Assembly: GCF_900167525.1 (NCBI RefSeq) | Contig: NZ_FUZQ01000005.1 | Coordinates: 384,572-448,571, forward strand | Origin: Krasilnikoviella flava | Lineage (GTDB): Bacteria > Actinomycetota > Actinomycetes > Actinomycetales > Cellulomonadaceae | Length of the DNA stretch: 64,000 nucleotides | Direction: 5' to 3' | Shown: positions 25,815 through 34,816 of the stretch, piece after piece | Layout of the letters: each line of letters opens with the position of its first letter | How positions within the stretch are numbered: position 1 is the stretch's first letter | Notes under the pieces: generated by a model | Databases searched by the model: none | The model's input: the letters and a program-made list of their open reading frames with translations, nothing else | What the model was told of the DNA's origin: nothing | Position numbers and translations under genes: made by a program

Positions 25815-26498
25815 TCGGTGCGACTGGTCGACCTCGGCCACGCCCTGCTCGCACCGTTCACCGATCGCTCGCACCGCTATGCGCTCGACAAGCTCACCGC
25901 GATGGGTGTCGACGTGACGTTCGGCGTCGCAATGGCCTCCGTGGACGTCGGCTCGGCGACCCTCTCGGACGGGTCGTCGGTCGTGACCGACACCGTGATC
26001 TGGGCGGGCGGGATCTCGGGCGCGTCGCTCGTGGACCTGACCGGCATCCCGGCCGGGCGTGGAGAACGGATCGACGTCGCCGCGGACCTGACCGTCCCCG
26101 GCCACCCCGGTGTGTTCGCCGTCGGCGACGTCGCGAACGTGCCTGACGCCGCCGGCGGGACGCTCCCGCAGCTCGGGTCTGTCGCCCAGCAGACCGGAGT
26201 CTGGGCGGGCAAGAACATCCGGGCGATGCGGGACGGGGCCACGCTCGTCCCCTTCCGCTACCACGACAAGGGCATCACGGCGATGATCGGCCGCAACGCA
26301 GCCGTCGCCGAGGTGGGTCCGCACCGCCACCAGATGGAGGGCCCCTTCGCCTTCGCCGCCTGGCTCGGGCTGCACGGCGTCCTCCTGTCGGGCTTCCACG
26401 ACCGCGTGGACGCCGTCATGAACTGGGCCGACGACTACGTTCACCACGCACGCGCTGGCGCCCGGGGGCTCGAAGCTGCCAGACATCGACCGAGCTGA
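25815..26498 (+). pseudogene. NADH dehydrogenase type II (NDH-2) C-terminal fragment
   Basis: About 226 codons begin in mid-domain with RLVDLGHALLAPFTDRSHRY. They continue VIWAGGISGASL, HPGVFAVGDVANVPDAAG (FAD-binding), LPQLGSVAQQTGVWAGKNI and FRYHDKGITAMIGRNAAVAE, and end in a foreign tail. The N-terminal roughly 170 residues with the FAD GxGxxG fold are absent. The last 80 bp overlap the 3' end of the GH32 gene on the other strand, so both ends of the fragment are rearrangement junctions. Confidence 0.8.
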
Positions 26499-28836
26499 AC
26501 ACGGTCTCCCCGCCGTCCGAGTACAGCAGGATCCCCGTGCTCAGGGCGGTGTCGCCGTCCTTGCGCGTGGGATAGATCCGGTTGGAGAACGCGGCGGCGT
26601 CGTTGACGAAGACGTCGATCACCGAGTGGTCGACGAACACGTGGAACCTCACGGGTTTCCCGAAGGCGGCCTCGTCGTAGGGGGCGCGCAGGAGCACCGC
26701 CTCCTCGTTGTCGAAACCGCTGCTCGACCTGGTCTTGTCGATGACCAGGTCCCCGTTGTCGTAGTAGATCCGGGTGATCTCCTGGTTGTCGGGGGATGCC
26801 GCGATGCTGATGCCGTACCTCGTGCCGGTGCTGGCAGGGTCGACCTGGGCGAGGATCTCGACCTGGCTGCCCTTCGCGTCAAGCCGGTTGTCACCGTTGA
26901 CGACGACGTCGGTAACACTCTGCTTCGTGCCGCGCAGGGTCTGCAGCTGTGGGAGGGCGCGCTGGCCGAGGGTCTTGCCGTCGGCGAGCAGGCGCCACTC
27001 CCGCGGCAGGCTGTAGGTGTGTGCCCAGCCGAGGTCGAGCTGCATCTGGGAGCTGGACCGCTCGTCGACGATGCCGATCCCCACGAGCTTGCCTTCCGGG
27101 CCGGGGGCGACGGCTGGTGACAGGTGGCCGTGGATCACGTCCAGCGGCTTCGGCGTGGCCTGGAACGGGGTGAACTGCTTGCCGTCCCAGGTGCCCGTCC
27201 AGTAGACGCCGCGCGTGTACGGCTCGGTCAGCTTGGACACCGTGCCGCCGATGGGGTTGGCCACGAGGATGTACACGTCGGTCCCGTCGTGGGTGCCGAG
27301 CATCTCGAACACCGGCATCTCCCAGATGACCGAGCCGATGTCCATCGACCCGAACTCCACGGTGGAGAACGGCGCCTGCACGCGGGTCCACTGCCCGTCC
27401 ACGCTCGACGCGGTGTAGTGCGCGAGGCCGCCGCCGCTGTCCACGGCAGCGCCGACGATCATGTGCCAGGTGTCCCTGTCCTGGAACAGGTACGGGTCGC
27501 GCATGTCGTTCACGCCGGTCCTGTCGAACAGTCCCGCGGGGTCCTTCGTCCACGTGGCAAGGTCGGGGTCGCTGCTGGTGGCCCGCGTGACGCCCGGGTC
27601 GAACGGACCGCCGTAGTTCACCGTGGTGAAGAACGCGTACGCGGTCCCGTCGACCGACACGACGTCCCCCGACCAGATGCCCTTGGACCCCTGCCCGGTG
27701 AGGCCCTCGCCTGCAACGGCCCCGAGCTTGGCCTCCCGGTCGTTGAGCTCGGGGTGGAGAGCGTCGGCATGGTTCGTCCACGTCACCAGGTCGGCGCTCG
27801 ACATGTGGCCCCAGTGCATCTGCGACTTGAACGGGCCGTTCGGGGTGCGCTGGTAGAACAGGTGGAAGTTCCCACCGTGCTCGACGAGGCCGTGCGGCTC
27901 GTTGGTCCAGTTGGCCGGCGGCATGGCGTGGAAGCGGGGCCGCAGGACGTCGTCGGCGAACCGCAGTCCCGTGACCTGCAGGGCCTCGTCCGCGGTGCCG
28001 GCCCCCGCGATCGCCGCTGTGTACTCCACGGCGAGCGTGGCCTTGTCACGGGCGACGGCGTAGATCTTCGTGTCGTCGTAGGCCGCGTCGAGGGCGTTGA
28101 CGAGGAAGATGTCCATCGTCTCGTCCTCGGCGGCCTTGCCGATGACCAGCGGCGCTCCCGCGGCCAGGTCGAGGGTCGCCCCGGCGGGGATCTCCAGGCG
28201 CGCCTCCTGGGTCCCCTCGCTGCTGTCCATCTGCAGCCGCAGCTCGCCCGCCTCGCCGTCGACGACGGCAGCGATGTGCACCCACTCGTACAGCGGGAAC
28301 AGCCATGGCGCCGTGAGGGTGCGCACCTGCCCGTCGATCGTCGCGGTGAACCACCACTCGCCGTAGGTGTTGACGCCGAGGTCGAAGCCGGCAGTCTCGG
28401 TGCGTTGGTGGATGATCGACGACGAGGTCAGCTCTTCGTAGGGCTTCTCGGTCCCGGAGGGGTAGCTCTCCAGGGCGATCCAGGTCTGGACCGTCATCTG
28501 CGAGGTGATCGGCGCGGTGAACTCACCGGTCGCCCACGTCGAGAAGCCGTCGGTGCGGAAGGCGTTGCCCCGCACGCCCGGCACACGCTCGGCCGGATTG
28601 TTCACCACGTGTGCTCCGAACGTCTTTTGCCCGACGGCGTCGAGAAACTCGGTGGACCCGTTCGCCTCGTCGTAGGTCAGGTGCAGCACGGGTTCCGCGG
28701 CGCTGGCCGCGCCGGCCGTGATCGGTCGTGGCACACCCACGGCAGCCGCTGCCGCCGCCACCGTCGCACCGCGCAGGAACGTCCTGCGCCCCAGCAGGTG
28801 CCGCTCGCCCCGGCCCGTCCGTCGCTGTTCCGTCAT
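26416..28836 (-). CDS. Secreted GH32 fructan hydrolase (levanase/levan-transferase type) with LamG-like domain
   Basis: This 806-aa protein has a Tat signal (RRTFLRG, then an Ala-rich core and ASAAEP cleavage region, about residues 1-47). A LamG/concanavalin-like domain (about 50-265) comes before the GH32 five-bladed propeller and beta-sandwich (about 290-790). The nucleophile motif reads NWTNEPHGL rather than WMNDPNG. The RDP motif (NDMRDPYLF) and acid/base segment (WEMPVFE) are present, so activity is likely but of the NEPH subgroup, which I associate with levan-specific enzymes. The ATG has AGGAG upstream. The last 25 residues after VDVWQL are probably not native, since the sequence there runs into the NDH-2 fragment. 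Confidence 0.88.
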   Translation of the reverse strand: MTEQRRTGRGERHLLGRRTFLRGATVAAAAAAVGVPRPITAGAASAAEPVLHLTYDEANGSTEFLDAVGQKTFGAHVVNNPAERVPGVRGNAFRTDGFSTWATGEFTAPITSQMTVQTWIALESYPSGTEKPYEELTSSSIIHQRTETAGFDLGVNTYGEWWFTATIDGQVRTLTAPWLFPLYEWVHIAAVVDGEAGELRLQMDSSEGTQEARLEIPAGATLDLAAGAPLVIGKAAEDETMDIFLVNALDAAYDDTKIYAVARDKATLAVEYTAAIAGAGTADEALQVTGLRFADDVLRPRFHAMPPANWTNEPHGLVEHGGNFHLFYQRTPNGPFKSQMHWGHMSSADLVTWTNHADALHPELNDREAKLGAVAGEGLTGQGSKGIWSGDVVSVDGTAYAFFTTVNYGGPFDPGVTRATSSDPDLATWTKDPAGLFDRTGVNDMRDPYLFQDRDTWHMIVGAAVDSGGGLAHYTASSVDGQWTRVQAPFSTVEFGSMDIGSVIWEMPVFEMLGTHDGTDVYILVANPIGGTVSKLTEPYTRGVYWTGTWDGKQFTPFQATPKPLDVIHGHLSPAVAPGPEGKLVGIGIVDERSSSQMQLDLGWAHTYSLPREWRLLADGKTLGQRALPQLQTLRGTKQSVTDVVVNGDNRLDAKGSQVEILAQVDPASTGTRYGISIAASPDNQEITRIYYDNGDLVIDKTRSSSGFDNEEAVLLRAPYDEAAFGKPVRFHVFVDHSVIDVFVNDAAAFSNRIYPTRKDGDTALSTGILLYSDGGETVFSSVDVWQLRAPGRQRVRGERSRRPSS

Positions 28837-28880
28837 CGCAACAAGCTCCTTCTCGTGTCTATCGTTACTTCTCGGACTCT

Positions 28881-29795
28881 TCAGAGCTCCGCCAGGTACG
28901 GCGGGTTCGCGCCCGCGCGGCCCACCGTGACGGCGGCCACCCGGGAGGCGAAGTCAAGAACGGCCTCGAGGGCCGTTGCGTCGGCCCGGTGCAGCCCGTC
29001 CCGCCGGTCGGCGCCGGTCAGGCCGCGACCGTGCAGGGCGGCGAGCAGGCCACCCATGAAGGCGTCCCCCGCGCCGACGGTGTCGACGATCTCCACCGGC
29101 CGTGCCGGTACCTCAAGATGCCGGCCGTGGGACCGGACGGCCGTCGCCCCGCGCCCGCCGTGAGTCACGACGACGAGGGCGCACCCGAGGTCGTTCGCCC
29201 AGGTGGAGGCGACGTCGAGCGGCTCGGCGTCCGGGTGCAGCCAGCCGAGGTCCTCCTCGCTCACCTTCACGACGTCGGCGGCGGCGACGAGCCCCTCGAC
29301 GCGCGCCAGGACGACCTCGACGTCGCCCATGATCGACGGGCGCAGGTTCGGGTCGTACGTGATCGTCGCGGACCGCCGAGCGTCGTGGATCATCCGCAGC
29401 AGAGCGTCGGCCGGCACCGTGTCCGCGACCGCGGCGATCGAGCCCGTGTGCAGGACGCTCACGTCCTGCACCGGCGCGGCCGTCGCGAGGTGCCACTCCA
29501 GGTCGAACTCATAGGTCGCGCCACCACCGGCGTCGAGGCGCGCGAGGGCGCTCGAGGTGCGGGACGCGCCCAGCGACGCCGGCAGCACGGTGACGCCCGA
29601 CGCCTCGAGGTGATCGACGACGCCGGCACCGGCCTGGTCGCGCGCGAGCCAGGTCAGCAGATCGACCGACCTGCCCAGTCGGGCCAGGCCGAGCGCGACG
29701 TTGGCCGGGCTCCCTCCCGGGTGCTGCGCCCGGGCACCGTTGCCGTCCTCGACGATGTCGACGAGAGCCTCGCCCACGACCACGAGCTCGCTCAT
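28881..29795 (-). CDS. Fructokinase, PfkB carbohydrate kinase family
   Basis: This 304-aa kinase phosphorylates the fructose released by the GH32 enzymes. It has the PfkB signature 1 (HPGGSPANVALGLARLG, about residues 25-41), DPNLRPSIM, and signature 2 with the catalytic base in DTVGAGDAFMGGLL (about 247-260). The ATG (29793-29795) overlaps the upstream GH32 stop as ATGA, so it is translationally coupled. An inserted Arg/Asp-rich loop follows signature 2 (about 262-275). ATP-dependent fructose 6-phosphate formation is the expected role. Confidence 0.92.
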   Translation of the reverse strand: MSELVVVGEALVDIVEDGNGARAQHPGGSPANVALGLARLGRSVDLLTWLARDQAGAGVVDHLEASGVTVLPASLGASRTSSALARLDAGGGATYEFDLEWHLATAAPVQDVSVLHTGSIAAVADTVPADALLRMIHDARRSATITYDPNLRPSIMGDVEVVLARVEGLVAAADVVKVSEEDLGWLHPDAEPLDVASTWANDLGCALVVVTHGGRGATAVRSHGRHLEVPARPVEIVDTVGAGDAFMGGLLAALHGRGLTGADRRDGLHRADATALEAVLDFASRVAAVTVGRAGANPPYLAEL

Positions 29796-31189
29796 GCCGC
29801 GGCGACCTCGCGCACGGTGACCCGCGTGAGCGGGGTGCTCGGGAAGACGAGCTGGGTGAGCGCGGTGAGCCCGCCGCACGCGAAGACCTCGAGCACGCAC
29901 CCGTCGACGACGACGGTCAGGTCCACGGTCGCGCCGGCGTCGTGCAGCGGCGCAGTGTCGACGGAGGGGAACGCCGGGTGGAACTCGGTGTCACCGCTGC
30001 GCCGACGGTCGCCGGTGAGCGTCCGCGCCGCCGCGTCCACGGTGAGGACGACGGCGTCAGGTCCGTCGCCGTGCAGCACGATCTCGTGCCTCCGGCCCTC
30101 GTCGGTCGGGACCTCGACCTCGTGGACGACGAGCCCGTCGCGGGGTTCCTCCGGAAGCACCGGCCGCTGGACGACGCGATCACGTCCGTCGGTCGTGCGG
30201 ACGAGCTCGAGCTCGCGTGCGAGCGACATCGCCGAGCGCCACGGCGCGGTGGGGGTGTCGTTCGCATAGTCCCAGTTGCTGGCCCAGCCCACGGTGAGCC
30301 GCCGACCGTCCGCGACCCCGTTGAACGACACGGGCGCGTAGTAGTCGCGGCCGTGGTCGAGCCAGTCGGCCCCCTGCGGCCCGCCCCCGGGCCCGTCCGG
30401 GACGAAGGTGGTGCCGTCGAAGTCGCCGACGAAGTACTGGACTCCGGAACCGCCGGCGACGCCGCCCGGATTGAGGCTGACGATCATCACCCAGCGCGCC
30501 CGGTCGGTCCCGCGGACTGACAAGGGGAACAGGTCGGGGCACTCCCAGACGCCGCCGGTGGCGTGCGCGGGCCCGAAGGTGGACAGGTGGTGCCACTGCT
30601 TGAGGTCGTCGGAGCGGTACAGCACCACCTGGCGGTCGGCGGCCTCGACGGCTGCCATCACCCAGTAGCCGTCGCCGTCCGCGCCGTCGTACCAGAACAC
30701 CTTGGGGTCGCGGAAGTCGGCGCTCTCCCGGTCGAGCACGGGGTTGCCCTCGTACCGCGTCCAGGTGCGCCCGTCGTCCAGGCTGTAGGCGAGGGACTGC
30801 GCCTGCCGGCCGGCGAGCGTCGGGTGCGTGGGCCGGTACGCGCTCGTGTAGATCGCCACGAGCGCGGTCTGTCCGGGCCCGGCGAATCCCGCGGTGTTCT
30901 TCTCGTCGACGACGGCGCTGCCGGAGAAGATCTCCTCGGTGTCGGTGTGCCGGATCGCGACAGGCTGCTCGGTCCACGTCACGAGGTCGGTGGACGTCGC
31001 GTGGCCCCAGGACATGTTGCCGTGCGTGTCCCCGTGCGGGTTGTTCTGGAAGAACAGGTGCCAGGTGCCGTCGTGGAACACCAGGCCGTTGGGGTCGTTC
31101 AGCCAGGTGTCGTGGGCGGTGAAGTGCGCGACCGGGCGCAGGTGCGTGGTGGCGCGATCCTGCGCCCGGTCGACGGTGGTGTCTGTCAC
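29792..31189 (-). CDS. Intracellular GH32 beta-fructosidase (sucrose/fructo-oligosaccharide hydrolase)
   Basis: This 465-aa enzyme lacks a signal peptide. It carries canonical GH32 motifs: DTWLNDPNGLVF with the nucleophile Asp (about residues 27-38), SGSAVV, DFRDPKVFW (stabiliser, about 161-169) and GVWECPDLFPL with the acid/base Glu (about 207-217). It probably cleaves fructose from short fructo-oligosaccharides or sucrose imported by the ABC transporter. GTG start at 31189 overlaps the binding-protein stop (GTGA). Together with fructokinase it completes a cytoplasmic pathway; the secreted GH32 paralogue acts outside. Confidence 0.94.
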   Translation of the reverse strand: MTDTTVDRAQDRATTHLRPVAHFTAHDTWLNDPNGLVFHDGTWHLFFQNNPHGDTHGNMSWGHATSTDLVTWTEQPVAIRHTDTEEIFSGSAVVDEKNTAGFAGPGQTALVAIYTSAYRPTHPTLAGRQAQSLAYSLDDGRTWTRYEGNPVLDRESADFRDPKVFWYDGADGDGYWVMAAVEAADRQVVLYRSDDLKQWHHLSTFGPAHATGGVWECPDLFPLSVRGTDRARWVMIVSLNPGGVAGGSGVQYFVGDFDGTTFVPDGPGGGPQGADWLDHGRDYYAPVSFNGVADGRRLTVGWASNWDYANDTPTAPWRSAMSLARELELVRTTDGRDRVVQRPVLPEEPRDGLVVHEVEVPTDEGRRHEIVLHGDGPDAVVLTVDAAARTLTGDRRRSGDTEFHPAFPSVDTAPLHDAGATVDLTVVVDGCVLEVFACGGLTALTQLVFPSTPLTRVTVREVAAA

Positions 31190-32802
31190 TGATCGGTCTC
31201 CATGAAGCGGTCGTAGGCCTGCTGGTAGGTCGCGGTGACCTCGTCTACCCCGAGGCTCTCGAGCTGGGAGACGTACGCGTCCCACTCGCCGTCGATGGTG
31301 CCGTCGACGATCCAGGCGGCGAACTTCTCCTTGACGAGGGTCTTGATGTCGGTCTCCGGGTAGGAGACCTGGTCCAGCTCGTCGTTGGAGAGCAGGACCG
31401 GCGGGTACTTCTCGTTCGCTGCGAACGGCTCGTAGTACTCCTGCACGAGCTTCTGGCGCTCCGCGGCGCGGGGCTCCGGGGCGACGACGGTCTCGAAGTC
31501 CTCGGCGGTGGTGATCCGCGGGCCGCCGGGCGCGACCTGCTGGCGGCGCTCGCCCTCGGACGTCCCCTTCGGGGCCGGGATCTGCACCAGGAGACCGGAC
31601 TCCGGGTCCTTCTCGAGCGTCACGCCGATCGGCCCCCACGACGTCTCGGCCGACATGACGGGGTCGTAGAGCCGGTCCGCCCACCGCATCGTGGCCACCG
31701 GGTACTTGTTGGCCCGGGTGATGGCCATGGCCCCTCGGCTGATCTCCTGGTTGTTGGTGACGCTCGCTCGCTGCTGACCGTCGGATCCCTCGAGGACGCC
31801 GACGATGGCGTAGTCGTCCAGTCGGTTCTCGCCCACCATCTCGTCGAGCTCCCACCAGAAGAACGAGCCCAGCACCGGAGCGTCCGCCTTGCCCTTGGCC
31901 AGGTACGCGACGTCGTCCTGGGAGAACGACTCGGGGTCGATGAGGCCGTCGGCGTACCAGTCCCCGAGGCCCTTCACCCCGGCGCGGTACTCGTCGGTGT
32001 TCGCGGTGAACTCGACCTTCCCGTCCCGCACGATCCGATGGTCGTTGTTCTCCGGCTGGCCGCCGAGAGCGGTGATGAGGTCCCAGGGGTTCGCCGCGAA
32101 CGAGTCAGGGCGGAAGCTCAGCGGGATCTCGTCGGCCTTGCCGTTGCCGTTCGGGTCCTGGGTGGCGAACGCCTGGAGCGCCTGGTGGTACTCCTCGACC
32201 GTGCGCGGCATCTCCAGGCCGAGCTCGTCCAGCCACGTCGTGTTGATGAACAGGAAGTTGGGGTACGGCAGGATGCCCAGCTCTTCGACCGACGGCAGCG
32301 TGTAGATGTGTCCGTCGGAGGCGGTGATCGCCGCCCGGACGTCCAGCCGCTCGTCGAGGATCTTCTTCAGGGTCGGGGCGTGCTCGTCGATGAGGTCCTC
32401 CAACGGCAGCAGCGTGCCGTTGGTGCCGTTGTCCACGACCTCAGCGTCGGTCAGGCCCGAGTTGAACAGCACGTCCGGCAGGTCGCCGGAGGCCAGCATC
32501 AGGTTCTTCTTCTCCTGGTAGACCTGATCGGGCAGGTTCTCCCACTCGATCGCGATGTTCGTGTCCTGCTCCCACCGCTGGACGAGCTCCATCTCGGAGT
32601 AGTCCGGGGCGAGCGCGGACTTCGACCCGCCGAAGCTGAGGGTGAGGGTCTTGTCGACGATCGGGAGCCCGTCGGCGTTGAGCCCGTAGTCGGCCGAGGC
32701 GTCCTCGATCTCGGTGGTCTGCTCGGACCCGCCGCTGCACGCGGCCAGGGCCAGCAGGGTGAGGGTCGTGACGGCAGGGATGACAAAACGGCGGTGTCTC
32801 AT
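31186..32802 (-). CDS. ABC transporter sugar-binding lipoprotein
   Basis: This 538-aa extracellular binding protein has a lipoprotein signal peptide with lipobox LLALAACSGG (about residues 14-23), so it is anchored to the membrane outer face. Long family-1-like binding proteins of this size pair with LplB/LplC-type permeases for oligosaccharides. Features include DPNGNGKADEIPLSF, a calcium-like loop. The ATG at 32800-32802 is chosen over one eight codons upstream because GAGGAGC lies at the right distance. The gene feeds the GH32-fructokinase genes, so fructo-oligosaccharides are the likely ligand. Confidence 0.9.
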   Translation of the reverse strand: MRHRRFVIPAVTTLTLLALAACSGGSEQTTEIEDASADYGLNADGLPIVDKTLTLSFGGSKSALAPDYSEMELVQRWEQDTNIAIEWENLPDQVYQEKKNLMLASGDLPDVLFNSGLTDAEVVDNGTNGTLLPLEDLIDEHAPTLKKILDERLDVRAAITASDGHIYTLPSVEELGILPYPNFLFINTTWLDELGLEMPRTVEEYHQALQAFATQDPNGNGKADEIPLSFRPDSFAANPWDLITALGGQPENNDHRIVRDGKVEFTANTDEYRAGVKGLGDWYADGLIDPESFSQDDVAYLAKGKADAPVLGSFFWWELDEMVGENRLDDYAIVGVLEGSDGQQRASVTNNQEISRGAMAITRANKYPVATMRWADRLYDPVMSAETSWGPIGVTLEKDPESGLLVQIPAPKGTSEGERRQQVAPGGPRITTAEDFETVVAPEPRAAERQKLVQEYYEPFAANEKYPPVLLSNDELDQVSYPETDIKTLVKEKFAAWIVDGTIDGEWDAYVSQLESLGVDEVTATYQQAYDRFMETDQ

Positions 32803-32895
32803 CGGTTCGCTCCTCGCGATTGCCATGGTGAATGGATGTCAGTGGGCGGTGACGGGCGCACGGGTTCTCGGCGCCCTGAGGAATATGCCCGTCGG

Positions 32896-33861
32896 TCAGC
32901 TCTTGACCGCGCCGAGCAAGGCGCCCTTGGTGAAGTGCTTCTGCATGAAAGGCAGGGCGATGAGCAGCGGAATGGTGGAGATGACGATCATCCCGTACTT
33001 CATCAGCTCTCCCATGCGCTGTGCCGCGGCATAGGAATCGACAGCGCCGGCACCTCCGGATGCGGAGACCTCCGACTGGATCAGGATGTTCCGCAGCACG
33101 AGCTGCAGCGGGTACTTGTTCTCGTCGTCGAGGAAGATCAGCGCGTCGAAGAACGCGTTCCAGTTCGCAACGAGATGGATCATCACCATGAGCGCGATCA
33201 GCGGCTTCGACAGCGGCAGCACGATCCGCCAGAAGAAGCGGAAGTCGTTGGCCCCGTCGAGCTGGGCTGCGTCACGCAGCTCGTCCGGGACGTTGCTCTC
33301 GAAGAAGGTGCGGGCGATGATCAGGTTCCACACGCCCACCGCACCCGGCAGGACGACGGCCCACATGGTGTTGAGCATCCCCAGCTCCTGCACCACGAGG
33401 TAGCGGGCGATCAGCCCGCCGTCGATGAACATCGTGACGACGAACAGCAGCATGAAGAACGTGCGGCCGAACAGGTCGCGACGGGACAGCGCGTAAGCCC
33501 CACAGAGGATCGTCGCGACGCTGATCGCCGTCCCCACCACCGTGTAGAGCACGGAGTTGGCGAACCCTCGCAGGATCCCCGGGTCCGACAGGATCTTGGC
33601 GTAGCCCTCGAAGGTGAGCCCGCGGGGCCACAGCCAGACGTCGCCGTTGAGGATCGCGGACGGCTCGCTGACCGAGGCGACGACGACGAAGTACAGCGGG
33701 TAGAGGATCACGACGATCGCGCAGAGCAGGGTGGCGGTCACCACGATCGTGAACGCCCTGTCGGCGCCGGACTCACGCTGGCGGCGGTGCCGCCGGACGG
33801 GCTGCGGGTCCGGCTTCGAGATCGAGGCCGTCGTCTCGACGGGAGGTCGGGTGGTCGTCAT
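32896..33861 (-). CDS. ABC sugar permease, LplC/YtcP-like
   Basis: This 321-aa inner-membrane permease has six hydrophobic segments after a charged N-terminal tail of about 35 residues. The EAA-like cytoplasmic loop reads DELRDAAQLDGANDFRFFWR (about residues 213-232), which contacts the ATPase. It is paired with the permease upstream. The 93-bp gap to the binding protein may hold a stabilising or translation-tuning site. No ATPase is encoded here, so a shared MsiK-type ATPase elsewhere is expected, as usual in actinobacteria. Confidence 0.93.
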   Translation of the reverse strand: MTTTRPPVETTASISKPDPQPVRRHRRQRESGADRAFTIVVTATLLCAIVVILYPLYFVVVASVSEPSAILNGDVWLWPRGLTFEGYAKILSDPGILRGFANSVLYTVVGTAISVATILCGAYALSRRDLFGRTFFMLLFVVTMFIDGGLIARYLVVQELGMLNTMWAVVLPGAVGVWNLIIARTFFESNVPDELRDAAQLDGANDFRFFWRIVLPLSKPLIALMVMIHLVANWNAFFDALIFLDDENKYPLQLVLRNILIQSEVSASGGAGAVDSYAAAQRMGELMKYGMIVISTIPLLIALPFMQKHFTKGALLGAVKS

Positions 33862-33868
33862 GGCGTCA

Positions 33869-34816
33869 TCACCACAGGCTCGTCTTGTTGGCCCGTCGCG
33901 CGACCCAGTTGAAGGTCAGCAGCAGGGCGAGGTTGATAAGGGAGTTGAACAGCCCGATGGCGGCCGAGTAGCTGAACTGGGCGCCCTGCAGGCCGGTCTT
34001 GTACACGTAGGTCTGGATGACCTCGGACGTGGGGAGGTTGAGGTCCGTCTGCATCAGCAGGACCTTCTCGAACCCGAGGTTGAAGAGGTTCCCGATCGCC
34101 AGGATGAACAGGATCGTGATCACGGGCAGGATTCCGGGGATGTCGATGTGCCACATCCGCTGCCACTTGTTCGCCCCGTCGACGCGGGCGGCCTCGTGCA
34201 GCGCCGGGTCGATCGCCGTCAGGGCGGCGAGGTAGACGATCATCGAGAACCCGGCGTTCTGCCAGATGTCCGACCCGATGTACAGGGGGCGGAACCATTC
34301 GGGCGACCCCATGAAGAAGACGGGGTCTCCCCCGAATGCCGTGATCGCGTTGTTCACGATCCCCGACCGCGGCGAGAAGAGCAGGTAGATCATCCCCACG
34401 ACCACGACGACGGAGATGAACGACGGCGCGTAGAGCACGGTCTGGGTGAACTTCTTGAACCGGTCGCTCGCGAGCTGGTTGACGACCAGCGCCAGGATGA
34501 TCGGAACAGGAAAGGCGAGGAGCAGCCCGAGCGCGTTCACCGTGAGGGTGTTGACCATGAGCCGCTCGAACTGGAACGACTCGATGAAGCGGGTGAAGTG
34601 CTCCAGGCCCACCCACGGGCTACCAATAAATCCGTCGACCGGGTTGTAGTCCCGGAAGGCGATCTGGGCGCCGAACATCGGCCAGTACTTGAAGACCAGG
34701 ACGTAGACGACGGCCGGGGCAAGTAGTACGTATAACTGCCAGGATCTCGACGCCCTCCGCCACCAGGGCGTGCGGCGCGCGACGATCGTCGTCGGGGCCT
34801 CTGCTTGAGCTGTCAT
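33869..34816 (-). CDS. ABC sugar permease, LplB-like
   Basis: This 315-aa membrane protein begins with a basic WWRRASRSW region. It has six spans and the EAA loop DPALHEAARVDGANKWQRMW (about residues 202-221). It forms the transmembrane channel with the LplC-like partner 7 bp downstream. The ATG at 34814-34816 overlaps the LacI gene stop as ATGA, so the regulator and transporter are cotranscribed and translationally linked. A longer in-frame start exists inside lacI but lacks support. Confidence 0.93.
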   Translation of the reverse strand: MTAQAEAPTTIVARRTPWWRRASRSWQLYVLLAPAVVYVLVFKYWPMFGAQIAFRDYNPVDGFIGSPWVGLEHFTRFIESFQFERLMVNTLTVNALGLLLAFPVPIILALVVNQLASDRFKKFTQTVLYAPSFISVVVVVGMIYLLFSPRSGIVNNAITAFGGDPVFFMGSPEWFRPLYIGSDIWQNAGFSMIVYLAALTAIDPALHEAARVDGANKWQRMWHIDIPGILPVITILFILAIGNLFNLGFEKVLLMQTDLNLPTSEVIQTYVYKTGLQGAQFSYSAAIGLFNSLINLALLLTFNWVARRANKTSLW

